Source of the DNA: Pseudolabrys sp.
GTDB lineage: Bacteria; Pseudomonadota; Alphaproteobacteria; Rhizobiales; Xanthobacteraceae
NCBI GenBank assembly: GCA_030684935.1
Contig: JAUXXH010000023.1
Location: forward strand, 101,278-165,277
DNA: 64,000 nucleotides
Direction of reading: 5' to 3'
In this document: piece after piece, positions 9,335-16,626 of the stretch
How the letters are laid out: the number at the start of each line of letters is the position of its first letter
How positions within the stretch are numbered: the first letter of the stretch is position 1
Notes under the pieces: model-generated
Seen by the model: only the letters and a program-made list of their open reading frames with translations
What the model was told of the DNA's origin: nothing
Databases searched by the model: none
Position numbers and translations under genes: made by a program

Positions 9335-9657
9335 AACGGGGCGCCATTGTGCTTGCCGTGCATGCCGATCTTGGCAAGCCACGCCCCGCCGTTGTCGTTC
9401 AGATCGATGAGCTCAACGCGACATCCAGCCATATTCTCGTTTGCCCGCTGACCTCCGACATCACCGACAAAATCGCGCGACGTCCGGTCATTCAGCCGTC
9501 GCCGGGCACAGGATTGCGGGAACCGTCGCAGATTATGGTCGACAGGATGCTGGCGTTACGCAGCGACCGCATCCGTGTCGTGCTTGGCTATCTCGATGCT
9601 GCGACGACCGATCAACTCGACCGCGCCTTGCTGGTCGTTCTCGGCCTCGCCCGATAG
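9325..9657 (+). CDS. MazF/PemK-family mRNA interferase toxin
   Basis: A 110-residue toxin of the MazF/PemK/CcdB fold. It starts MEIKRGAIVLAVH, with the basic RG turn of the first strand, followed by the KPRPAVVVQ signature (Arg20-Pro21) and the VCPLTSD strand with Thr42-Ser43-Asp44, the residues around the RNase active site in this family. The C-terminal helix begins LDAATTDQLDRALLVVLGL, typical of MazF. Full length and intact, so potentially active. The cleavage sequence cannot be predicted. Translation is coupled to the antitoxin through a ten-base overlap. Confidence 0.9.
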   Translation: MEIKRGAIVLAVHADLGKPRPAVVVQIDELNATSSHILVCPLTSDITDKIARRPVIQPSPGTGLREPSQIMVDRMLALRSDRIRVVLGYLDAATTDQLDRALLVVLGLAR

Positions 9658-9701
9658 GTCTTCATGGCCGCGCCGGCTCTCCGGCGATCTTTGCGCCCGC
9701 T

Positions 9702-10937
9702 TTACTTCCTCGCCGCGGTCGCCAGCGCGCCGCAGTCGCTCTTGGCCTTCTCGCCGGCAAAACGCGCATCGATCCATGACTGCGCCAGCGCGCCGCCGGC
9801 CGACATGGAGCCGTCATGGTCGGCGCCCGGCATCCGCGCATAGGCGACGACATTGCCCTTGGCGCACAGGTTCCTGACCGTGGTGTCGGTGTCCTTCGGC
9901 AGCACGGTGTGGTCGCCGGTGCCCTGCACCACCAAAGTCGGCGCGGCGATGCGCAGGCGGCCCGGTTCGTTGGCGGCGGCCACCTTGCGGAAGGCGGCGA
10001 GATCCGGCTTGGCGACGAACTGGTCCTTGGCGATGGCCGTCGACCAGTAGCCCTTGGTCAGGGCCGCCGTCATGCAGCCGTTCATCAGGTCCGGCAGATG
10101 CGACCGCGCCTCGGCCGTGAGAATGCGGCCGAGATCGATGCCGCGATGATTGGCGGCATAGGATTGCAGCACATAGAGCGTATAGGGCAGCGCCAGTTCG
10201 ACCTTGTCCGATTTCATCACCGCGTCGAGCCGGCCGGCGATCTGCGAGCCGGGCGCGAAGGCGACGTTGCCGACCAGCGTGAAGTCCGGAAGATACTTGG
10301 CGCCCTGCGCCGCCGCGAACAAATCGACCTGGCCGCCCTGCGAATGGCCCATCACGGCATAACGCTTGCCGATCTTCGGCTCGATCGAGCGCGCCGCGCG
10401 CAACATGTCGAGCGCGTTGCGGCCGGTCGGAATGCCTTGCAGGAACGGATGGAAGCCGGGGACGCCGAGGCCCTGATAGTCGGTGGCGACCACCGCGTAG
10501 CCTTTCTTGACGAAGCCATCGAGCAGCGTGCGGATGACGGCAATGTATTCGTGTTCCGGTCCTTTATCGGTGTCGCGCGACGGCGCGCAGGCCGGCGCCA
10601 GACCGGTCGTGCCGTGGGTCCAGGTGATCACCGGCCAGCCGCCGCGCGGCGCTTCGCCGGGCGGAATTGAGACGGTGCCGCTCACCGGCACGATTTTCCC
10701 CTCCGCGTCGGTGGAGCGGTACAGCGTCAGCACATTGCGGGCGGCGCTCGGCAGCGCCATCGTGCCCTCGAAGGCCCGCGTCCAGACCACCGAACCGCGC
10801 TCGCCCTTCGGCAGCGGCGACGGCGGCGTGTAGAAAGCTGCGCCTTCAGGTCCCGCCGTTTTCGGACCGGCCGCGGCCGGCAGGATGACGCCGAGGCACA
10901 GGGCGGCGGCGAGTGCTGAAATACGCTGACACGTCAT
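9702..10937 (-). CDS. Secreted lipase-like alpha/beta hydrolase
   Basis: A 411-residue secreted hydrolase. The N-terminus is a signal peptide: MTCQRISALAAALCLGVILP followed by AAAGP, with cleavage likely after Ala-Ala-Ala. An alpha/beta-hydrolase fold follows with the oxyanion segment ITWTHGTTG, the strand GYAVVATDYQGLG and the nucleophile elbow GHSQGG near residue 197. The later acid and His are compatible with VVQGTGDHTVLP and GADHDGS. The pattern matches the secretory lipase (LIP) / triacylglycerol lipase-like group. The frame opens at 11000, but the ATG at 10937 begins directly at the signal peptide. Substrate is probably an ester or lipid; the gene is divergent from the M24 gene. Confidence 0.85.
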   Translation of the reverse strand: MTCQRISALAAALCLGVILPAAAGPKTAGPEGAAFYTPPSPLPKGERGSVVWTRAFEGTMALPSAARNVLTLYRSTDAEGKIVPVSGTVSIPPGEAPRGGWPVITWTHGTTGLAPACAPSRDTDKGPEHEYIAVIRTLLDGFVKKGYAVVATDYQGLGVPGFHPFLQGIPTGRNALDMLRAARSIEPKIGKRYAVMGHSQGGQVDLFAAAQGAKYLPDFTLVGNVAFAPGSQIAGRLDAVMKSDKVELALPYTLYVLQSYAANHRGIDLGRILTAEARSHLPDLMNGCMTAALTKGYWSTAIAKDQFVAKPDLAAFRKVAAANEPGRLRIAAPTLVVQGTGDHTVLPKDTDTTVRNLCAKGNVVAYARMPGADHDGSMSAGGALAQSWIDARFAGEKAKSDCGALATAARK

Positions 10938-11097
10938 CGGGCGGGCACCTTGGGTTTGAGCCATTCGCCCGCTGGCATAGCGGACAAAAGTTGAAGACAA
11001 GGTGAAGCCGCTCCACCCGCGCGCGCGGCAGGCAAGTTCTGACTAAACTCCTAGTTTCGGCGTGGCGCGGCCGGATTCGCAAATGTCCGGGCAAGGT

Positions 11098-11129
11098 CTA
11101 TAAAGCGGCCAACGCCCCGGCTATAAAGC
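11098..11129. promoter_or_regulatory. Direct repeat CTATAAAGC upstream of the M24 gene
   Basis: CTATAAAGC occurs at 11098-11106 and again at 11121-11129, 23 bases apart, in the 225-bp divergent intergenic region. An AAACT/AGTTT inverted repeat lies at 11045-11057. These may be regulator or promoter elements; no clear -35/-10 pair was found. Confidence 0.3.
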
Positions 11130-11162
11130 CGCTCATCCAATGACCCGCGTGAGGAGACGACC

Positions 11163-12455
11163 ATGGACCAGACCGTCCGCAAGATCAGCGCCGAAGACAT
11201 CAATCCCCGCCATAACTGGGGCCGTGCGCTGCCTTCGCTCGGCATCATGGGGGTCGATTTCGAGGAACGCGTCGATTACCGCCGCCTGCACCGCTACCGG
11301 CTCGGCCGCGCCAAGCAGGCGCTGGAGAATTCCGAGCTGGGCGCCTTGCTGGTGTTCGACGTCAACAACATCCGCTACCTGACCTCGACCAAGATCGGCG
11401 AGTGGGAGCGCGACAAACTGGCGCGGTGGGCGCTGCTGACCCGCACCGGCGAGCCGATTTTGTGGGACTTCGGCTCCGCCGCCATGCATCACAAGCTTTA
11501 CGCGCCGTGGCTCGAGCCGCAGAACTGCAAGGCCGGCCTGATCGGCCTGCGCGGCACCGTGCAGCCCTCGTTCGGCCTGATGAAGCGCCACGCCGAGGAA
11601 ATCGCCTCGATGCTCAAGGAAGCCGGCGTCGCCGACATGCCGATCGGCGTCGACATCATCGAACCGCCGATGATGTTTGAGTTGCAGAAGGCCGGCGTCA
11701 ACGTGCAGGACGGCCAGCAGGTGATGCTGGAAGCCCGCGAGATCAAGTCGCAGGACGAAATCGCGCTGTTGAACCGCGCCGCCGCCATGGTCGACGGCGC
11801 CTATCATTTGATCAACGAGACGCTGCGTCCCGGCGTGCGCGAAAACGACATCGTCGCCGAGGTCAACAAGTTCCTCTACACCCACGGCTCCGACGACGTC
11901 GAAGCGGTCAACGCCATTTCCGGCGAGCGCTGCAATCCGCATCCGCACAATTTCACCGACCGGCTGATCCGGCCGGGCGACCAGGCGTTCTTCGACATCC
12001 TGCAGTCGTTCATGGGCTACCGCACCTGCTACTATCGCACCTTCAACGTCGGCCGCGCCACCCCGGCGCAGCATGATGCCTACAAGAAGGCGCGCGAATG
12101 GCTCGACAGCGCCATGGAACGCATCAAGCCCGGCGCCACCACCAATCACATCGCCGAGGCCTTTCCGACCGCGGGCGAGTTCGGCTTCCCCGATGAAATG
12201 TCGGCCTTCGGCCTGCAATTCGCGCACGGCCTCGGCCTGGCGCTGCACGAGCGGCCGATCATCTCGCGGGTCATCTCGATGGATCATCCGACCGAGATCA
12301 AGGAAGGCATGGTGTTCGCGATCGAAACCTACTGCCCGGCGACCGACGGCTATTCCGGCGCCCGCATCGAGGAAGAAGTCGTCGTCACCGACAAGGGCTG
12401 CCAGGTGATCTCGCTGTTCCCGGCCGAGGAACTGCCGATCGCGGCGCGCTACTAG
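11163..12455 (+). CDS. M24 metallopeptidase-like (creatinase/prolidase/DddP-fold) protein with altered metal site
   Basis: A 430-residue protein with the two-domain pita-bread architecture of M24B peptidases, closest in layout to DddP-like and Xaa-Pro peptidase relatives. The N-terminal creatinase domain includes LGALLVFDVNNIRYLT. In the catalytic domain the first metal Asp is Asp278 in FFDILQ, but the second, normally an Asp eleven residues later in the SD.TRTF motif, is Cys289 in GYRTCYYRTF. The remaining ligands look present: His in AHGLGLALHERP, Glu in VFAIETY and Glu in ARIEEEVVV. A cysteine at this position suggests changed metal use or a non-peptidase activity. GAGGAGA precedes the ATG. 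The lrgA-like gene begins ten bases after the stop, so an operon is likely. Confidence 0.85.
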   Translation: MDQTVRKISAEDINPRHNWGRALPSLGIMGVDFEERVDYRRLHRYRLGRAKQALENSELGALLVFDVNNIRYLTSTKIGEWERDKLARWALLTRTGEPILWDFGSAAMHHKLYAPWLEPQNCKAGLIGLRGTVQPSFGLMKRHAEEIASMLKEAGVADMPIGVDIIEPPMMFELQKAGVNVQDGQQVMLEAREIKSQDEIALLNRAAAMVDGAYHLINETLRPGVRENDIVAEVNKFLYTHGSDDVEAVNAISGERCNPHPHNFTDRLIRPGDQAFFDILQSFMGYRTCYYRTFNVGRATPAQHDAYKKAREWLDSAMERIKPGATTNHIAEAFPTAGEFGFPDEMSAFGLQFAHGLGLALHERPIISRVISMDHPTEIKEGMVFAIETYCPATDGYSGARIEEEVVVTDKGCQVISLFPAEELPIAARY

Positions 12456-12465
12456 ACCGGGCTCC

Positions 12466-12849
12466 ATGCTCGCCGCCCTTGCCGCGCTTCTGGCCTGCCA
12501 GCTTGCAGGTGAAGCGATGGTTCGGGCGGCGGGCCTGCCGGTCCCCGGCCCGGTGGCCGGCATGGCGCTGCTGTTTTTGCTGATGGTGGCACGCGCGCCA
12601 CTGCCCAAGGCGCTCGGCGACACCGCCGACGGGATGCTCAAACATCTGTCACTGCTGTTCGTGCCGGCCGGCGTCGGCGTGGTGCAGAATCTGAACACAC
12701 TCGGCGACGAAGGCTTGCGGCTGGTGCTGGTGGTGGTGCTGGCGACCGTGATTGCGCTGGCGGCGACCGCGCTCACCTTCGAATATCTCGCCCGGTTCAT
12801 GCACGTCGACGAAAACGCGGCCGACCACGACGGGCGCGGCACGCCATGA
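12466..12849 (+). CDS. lrgA: CidA/LrgA family holin-like membrane protein
   Basis: A 127-residue inner-membrane protein with about four transmembrane helices and the family signature PVPGPVAGMALLFLLM at residues ~25-40, followed by FVPAGVGVVQ. CidA/LrgA proteins are holin-like and work with LrgB/CidB partners; some characterised pairs export or import small organic acids such as pyruvate. The gene overlaps the next by four bases (ATGA) and starts ten bases after the M24-like gene. The charged C-terminal tail HVDENAADHDGRG is unusual in composition but short. Role here (murein hydrolase control or metabolite transport) is unresolved. Confidence 0.9.
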   Translation: MLAALAALLACQLAGEAMVRAAGLPVPGPVAGMALLFLLMVARAPLPKALGDTADGMLKHLSLLFVPAGVGVVQNLNTLGDEGLRLVLVVVLATVIALAATALTFEYLARFMHVDENAADHDGRGTP

Positions 12850-13565
12850 GCAACTTCGTCCAGCTCTGGGTCTATCTTTCGGGCCAGCCGCTGTTGTGGT
12901 TGACGGCGACGCTGGTTGCCTATGTCGCCGCCGACGCGATCGCCGGAGCCTCCAAGCGTCATCCGCTGGTCAATCCGGTGCTGATTGCCGTTATCCTGGT
13001 GTCGTCGGTGCTGCTGCTGACCGGCACCGAGTATCCGACTTATTTTGCCGGCGCGCAGTTTGTGCACTTCCTGCTCGGCCCGGCGACCGTGGCACTCGCG
13101 GTGCCGCTGGTGCGGCACCTGCCGCAGGTTCGGCGCACATTGGTGCCGATGCTGGTTGCGCTGGTGGTCGGTTCGCTGGCGGCCATCGTGTCGGCGGTGC
13201 TGCTGGCCCAGGCCTTCGGGCTCGACCGCGCCTCGACCCTGGCGCTGGCGCCGAAATCCTCGACCGCCGCGATTGCCATGGGCATCGCCGAGCAGACCGG
13301 CGCCGACCCGGCGCTGACGGCCGTGCTGGTGATCCTGACCGGCATCAGCGGCGCCATCATCGTCACCCCGCTGATGAATGCGCTGCGATTGAAGAACTAT
13401 GCCGCGCGCGGCTTCGCGGCCGGGCTTGCCTCGCACGGCATCGGTACCGCGCGGGCGTTCCAGGTTTCGCCGCTTGCCGGCACCTTCGCCGGCATCGCGC
13501 TGGGGCTGAACGGCCTGCTGACGGCGCTGCTGGTGCCGTTGGTGATAAAATGGTTACTAGGTTGA
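12846..13565 (+). CDS. lrgB: LrgB/CidB family membrane protein
   Basis: A 239-residue polytopic membrane protein of the LrgB family, partner of the CidA/LrgA-like protein encoded directly before it. Signature segments are VHFLLGPATVALAVPL, the LAPKSSTAAIAMGIAEQ loop in the centre, and ARGFAAGLASHGIGTARAFQ, all family hallmarks. About seven hydrophobic segments are visible. LrgAB-type complexes are implicated in autolysis control in Gram-positives, and as transporters of pyruvate or glycolate in other organisms; the plant fusion PLGG1 exports glycolate and glycerate. The overlap with lrgA indicates stoichiometric production. Confidence 0.93.
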   Translation: MSNFVQLWVYLSGQPLLWLTATLVAYVAADAIAGASKRHPLVNPVLIAVILVSSVLLLTGTEYPTYFAGAQFVHFLLGPATVALAVPLVRHLPQVRRTLVPMLVALVVGSLAAIVSAVLLAQAFGLDRASTLALAPKSSTAAIAMGIAEQTGADPALTAVLVILTGISGAIIVTPLMNALRLKNYAARGFAAGLASHGIGTARAFQVSPLAGTFAGIALGLNGLLTALLVPLVIKWLLG

Positions 13566-13592
13566 CGGTTGAAGAGAGAACGAGCGACGCCC

Positions 13593-13820
13593 ATGCTTCC
13601 CAACGCACCCCGTTACATTTCGCCGAAAGAACGCGCCGAGAGCCGCGCACGGATGATCCGCTTTGCCTACTGGATGGTGGTCGGCATACCGATCTTCGTC
13701 GCGCTGATGATGTTCGGCTACAGCGACCAGGCGCCGCAATGGCTGCGCAGCACCACCGCCAGCATTGATGCCATGCTCGGGCTGCCGGTGCTGTGGCTGG
13801 TCACCAAATTTGCGGCCTAG
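13593..13820 (+). CDS. Small two-helix membrane protein
   Basis: A 75-residue protein of unknown function. After a polar N-terminus MLPNAPRYISPKERAESRAR it has one clear transmembrane segment FAYWMVVGIPIFVALMMFGY and a second hydrophobic segment near the C-terminus, LGLPVLWLVTKFAA. The frame could start eight codons earlier at a TTG, but the ATG at 13593 is preferred; neither has a good ribosome site. It lies 27 bases after lrgB on the same strand and may be co-transcribed. No family was recognised. Confidence 0.55.
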   Translation: MLPNAPRYISPKERAESRARMIRFAYWMVVGIPIFVALMMFGYSDQAPQWLRSTTASIDAMLGLPVLWLVTKFAA

Positions 13821-13906
13821 CGCAGAGCAGCCGTGCGCATCAGGGCTGGCTGAAAAGGTCCGGCGGGACTATCTAAGTCAGGATCTCCACTGCCGGAAAC
13901 ACGCCT

Positions 13907-14344
13907 ATGCCCGTCGAATTTCGCCACGCCGCTGCGCCAGCCCAGACCGCTCTGCCGGCCACCGCCGGCCAGGCGCTGTGGCGCGGCTTTCGCGGCAAAT
14001 GCCCTGCCTGCGGCGAGGGCCCCCTGTTCGGGAAGTTCCTGAAGGTCAATGACGCCTGCCCGCATTGCCACGAGGAAATGCACCACCACCGCGCCGACGA
14101 TTTCCCGGCCTACCTGGTGATCATCATTGTCGGCCATATCCTGGTGCCGCTGGTGCTGGCGGTGGAGACCCATATCGCCCCCCCGGTGCTGCTGAGCATG
14201 CTGCTGTGGCCGGCGATCGCGCTGGTCTCCACACTCGGCCTGCTGCAGCCGGTCAAGGGGGCCGTGGTCGCGGTGCAATGGTTCGGCGGCATGCACGGCT
14301 TCGAAGATGCCAAGAAGGCGCGAGCCCCCACCCCTCTGCGCTAA
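13907..14344 (+). CDS. DUF983 membrane protein with zinc ribbon
   Basis: A 145-residue DUF983 protein. A cytoplasmic zinc ribbon formed by CPACGEGPLF and ACPHC (residues ~32-55) is followed by HRADDFPAYLVIIIVGH and two transmembrane segments (~70-110), ending in KGAVVAVQWFGGMHGF, a strongly conserved block of the family. DUF983 genes in alphaproteobacteria are often near cytochrome oxidase assembly or NUDIX genes, but there is no such neighbour here. Function is unknown; the architecture suggests a membrane-anchored metal-binding or assembly factor. Confidence 0.88.
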   Translation: MPVEFRHAAAPAQTALPATAGQALWRGFRGKCPACGEGPLFGKFLKVNDACPHCHEEMHHHRADDFPAYLVIIIVGHILVPLVLAVETHIAPPVLLSMLLWPAIALVSTLGLLQPVKGAVVAVQWFGGMHGFEDAKKARAPTPLR

Positions 14345-14431
14345 TCTCCTGCCCTGATTAATTCGCTCACGCGATACGGAACCAAACATCAAGCCGCGAC
14401 TTGGTCCCCGCTAACTCAAAGGGGATTGAAT

Positions 14432-14599
14432 ATGGCTGAAGGTAATGGCGGCGGCGGTATCGGCGTACTCGGCGTTCTGGTCGGCGCGCTCATTGTGATT
14501 ATCGTCGGCGGCGGCCTGTTGTTTGCCACCGGCAATCTCGGCGGCAAAACCTCGACGGTGAAGGTCGAACTGCCCGCGATCACCGCGCCGGCCAAGTAG
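14432..14599 (+). CDS. 55-residue glycine-rich single-pass membrane protein
   Basis: A short ORF behind a good ribosome binding site (AAGGGGA, eight bases before the ATG). The product is MAEGNGGGGIGVLGVLVG, then a hydrophobic run ALIVIIVGGGLLFATG forming one transmembrane helix, and a polar tail GGKTSTVKVELPAITAPAK. The glycine spacing and tail are those of small inner-membrane proteins that are usually unannotated. No family assigned; the ribosome site, continuous frame and helix support coding. Confidence 0.65.
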   Translation: MAEGNGGGGIGVLGVLVGALIVIIVGGGLLFATGNLGGKTSTVKVELPAITAPAK

Positions 14600-14601
14600 C
14601 C

Positions 14602-14620
14602 GCCTGACGCGCTGTCAGGC
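14602..14620. terminator. Possible shared hairpin between convergent genes
   Basis: GCCTGAC (14602-14608) and GTCAGGC (14614-14620) form a 7-bp stem around GCGCT, directly after the 55-codon gene and overlapping the stop of the convergent glutathione transferase gene. The T-tract is weak (CCGCTTT), so efficiency is doubtful. Confidence 0.35.
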
Positions 14621-15379
14621 CCGCTTTGACGTCTTTTCCCTCAGGTGCGGAAAGCGTTCGCTCAGCAGTGAGCCGTGATAATATGTCGGCGCGTAAGCCG
14701 GTTCTGCACGAATATTCTCGAACCAGGCGACGACCCGGGGCAGATCCTGCCAGTCGGCAAAGCCGAGATCGTCCATGCGCACCAGCGCCGGCATCACCGC
14801 CACGTCGGCAAGCGTCATTGCCTTGCCTTGCAGCCACGGTCCGCCGCTCTTTTCGATCTCGGCATCCATGCGCTCGTAGGTCCGGCGCAGGCGGCCGAGC
14901 GCGTCGTCCATCTCGTGCTGCGGAAATCCGGTCTGCCCCATCTTCATCATGAACTCGCGGCGCAGCGGCTTGCTCTCGGCCATGGCGATGAATTCCTCGC
15001 GGCTCATCTTCTGGAAGCTGGGCAGGAAGGCGAGGTTGAAGGTCGGCACGCGCACGGCCGGCGCAGGCATCTCGTCAAAGAAATGCATCAGCGCCCGCAT
15101 GCGGGCGCGCTCGACCGGATGCTCCGGCGTAAAGCTTTGCGCAGGCGACACTTCGTCGAGATACTCGGTGATCACCGTTGAATCCGTGACGACCGCGCCG
15201 TCGTGGTCGAGCGTCGGCACCACACCGTTCGGATTGAGCTTGAGATAATCGGGCTTGAGCTGATCGCCTTCAAGCAGATTGAGCTTCACTTCCTCGAACG
15301 GCAGGGCCTTGGCGTTCAGTACAAAGCGCACCCGCTGGCTGCAGGTCGACTGCGGCGCATTATAAAGTTTGAACGTCAT
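14615..15379 (-). CDS. Glutathione S-transferase family protein
   Basis: A 254-residue cytosolic glutathione transferase. The thioredoxin-like N-terminal domain begins FKLYNAPQSTCSQRVRFVL, with the catalytic Ser/Cys region at STCSQR; the glutathione-binding cis-Pro loop NPNGVVPTL and the SNAIL-like DSTVITEYLDE follow at about residues 50-75. The helical C-terminal domain includes GPWLQGKAMTLADVAVMP, the N-capping box. The start ATG at 15379 is preceded by GGGAGA; an upstream frame extension into the terminator of the preceding gene is rejected. Substrate unknown. A 3-hydroxyisobutyrate-dehydrogenase-like gene lies upstream on the same strand but behind a terminator. Confidence 0.92.
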   Translation of the reverse strand: MTFKLYNAPQSTCSQRVRFVLNAKALPFEEVKLNLLEGDQLKPDYLKLNPNGVVPTLDHDGAVVTDSTVITEYLDEVSPAQSFTPEHPVERARMRALMHFFDEMPAPAVRVPTFNLAFLPSFQKMSREEFIAMAESKPLRREFMMKMGQTGFPQHEMDDALGRLRRTYERMDAEIEKSGGPWLQGKAMTLADVAVMPALVRMDDLGFADWQDLPRVVAWFENIRAEPAYAPTYYHGSLLSERFPHLREKTSKRA

Positions 15380-15395
15380 CGTCTTCTCCCGGTGT

Positions 15396-15423
15396 GAAAA
15401 AGGGCCCCGCAGCGGGGCCCTTT
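15396..15423 (-). terminator. Rho-independent terminator of the hydroxyisobutyrate-dehydrogenase-like gene
   Basis: On the minus strand AAAGGGCCCC (15423-15414), a GC-rich five-base loop and GGGGCCCTTT (15408-15399) are followed by further T residues, giving TTTTTC. It lies 25 bases after the upstream gene's stop and before the glutathione transferase start. Confidence 0.8.
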
Positions 15424-15447
15424 CCAATCATCGATGGGCGGCCCGGC

Positions 15448-16404
15448 TTACAGCCCGGTGCCGACCTTGGCGTTTTCCGACTCGAGCTTCATGCCGGCCA
15501 GTTCGGCCATGGTCTCCGCCATCTTGGCGAAGTCCTGCGCCAGAATCTCCTTGGCGTTCGGCTGCGACAGCGCCTTGCCGATGTGCTGCTGGATGACCTC
15601 GCGTGTCGCCGCCGTCACCGGCATCGGCACGTCGTACTCGCGGCCGAGATCGAGGCCGAGGTCGAGATCCTTGCGCAGCAGTTCCGGCGTGAACGTCGCT
15701 GTCCAGTCGAGATTGACCAGCGCCGGCGTCTTGTAGGCGGTGAACATCGAGCCCATCACGCCGTTGTTCATGAAGGCCAGGAAGGCCTGGCGCGGCACGC
15801 CCATCTTGTTGGCGAGCAGCGTGATCTCGATCAGGTTCTCGATGACGACGCCGAGCATGACGTTGTGCGCGATCTTGCAGATGCGCGCCAGTTCGCCGTC
15901 GCCGACATAGGACACGCCGCGCGGCGCGAACACCTCGATCACCGGCATGGCCGCCTTGGCCGCGGCTTCCGGTCCCGACACTACCGACGACAGCTTGCCG
16001 GCGGCGATGACCTGGCCGTTGCCCGACACCGGCGCGCAGACGAATTCAATATTGTGCTCTTTCAGCCGCCCACGGATGCGTACCGAATCGTCGACCGAGA
16101 TCGACGAGCAGTCGACGAAGGTCTTCGGCAGCTTGCCTTTGGCATTGGTGACGATGCCGTCCTTGCCGAAATAGACTTCCTCGAGGTCCTTGCCCTCCGA
16201 GACGATGGCGAACAGCATGTCGACGCCGGCCAGATCGACTGGCTTGTCGACGACCTTGGCGCCGAATTTGGTCAGCGGCTCGGCCTTGGACTTGGTACGG
16301 TTCCAAATGGAGATGTCGTAATCCGCCTTGGCGAGGCGTTCCGCCATCTGGAAACCCATACGGCCAACGCCGATCCAGCCGATTTTTTGTGCATTCTTCG
16401 ACAT
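15448..16404 (-). CDS. NAD(P)-dependent beta-hydroxyacid dehydrogenase (HIBADH family)
   Basis: A 318-residue 3-hydroxyisobutyrate/tartronate-semialdehyde-reductase-type enzyme. It opens with the Rossmann motif IGWIGVGRMGFQMAERL, has the substrate loop VDCSSISVDDSVRIRG and CAPVSGNGQVIAAGK (family DAPVSGG region), and the catalytic Lys in CKIAHNVMLG near residue 185. These cytosolic enzymes oxidise small beta-hydroxyacids or reduce their semialdehydes with NAD(P). An adjacent GTG precedes the ATG at 16404; the ATG is favoured by AAGGA eight bases upstream. It is divergent from the ABC permease operon, with which it may share a role in small-acid catabolism; the substrate is not determinable. 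Confidence 0.9.
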   Translation of the reverse strand: MSKNAQKIGWIGVGRMGFQMAERLAKADYDISIWNRTKSKAEPLTKFGAKVVDKPVDLAGVDMLFAIVSEGKDLEEVYFGKDGIVTNAKGKLPKTFVDCSSISVDDSVRIRGRLKEHNIEFVCAPVSGNGQVIAAGKLSSVVSGPEAAAKAAMPVIEVFAPRGVSYVGDGELARICKIAHNVMLGVVIENLIEITLLANKMGVPRQAFLAFMNNGVMGSMFTAYKTPALVNLDWTATFTPELLRKDLDLGLDLGREYDVPMPVTAATREVIQQHIGKALSQPNAKEILAQDFAKMAETMAELAGMKLESENAKVGTGL

Positions 16405-16521
16405 CACGAAATCCTTCCCATAAAAATCGCGCCGGGACCGGCCGCGCTCCTGCGCGCCTTTACCGTTTCCGCAGCAATTCCGCTAGTGGTCCCCGATTCG
16501 ACGGAATGGCGTATCGCGCGC

Positions 16522-16549
16522 TTGTGGTCTGCCTTCAAAACGCTATCCT
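16522..16549 (+). promoter_or_regulatory. Possible promoter of the NMT1-type ABC operon
   Basis: TTGTGG (16522-16527) and TATCCT (16544-16549) with a 16-base spacer lie about 78 bases before the first permease start. Match to sigma-70 consensus is 3/6 and 4/6 only. Confidence 0.3.
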
Positions 16550-16626
16550 GCACCCAAGGCCGATCACAAGGCCAGGGATCCAAAGAGGTCCGGGGAAACA
16601 ACACCAAGGTAGGAAGCGCGCGCACC

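Noticed and set aside
8603..9382. Long open frames on both strands between the insertion element and mazE
   Set aside because: They overlap each other and the mazE/mazF genes, have skewed Ala/Arg/Pro composition, no ribosome sites and no recognisable motif.
11133..13436. 767-codon frame antisense to the M24-like and lrgAB genes
   Set aside because: Codon-mirror artefact of high-GC genes, rich in His, Arg and Gln; the sense genes have clear families.
15394..16626. N-terminal extension of the first ABC permease, open back to 15394
   Set aside because: It is antisense to the hydroxyisobutyrate-dehydrogenase-like gene and has no transmembrane or family character; the permease proper starts at 16627.
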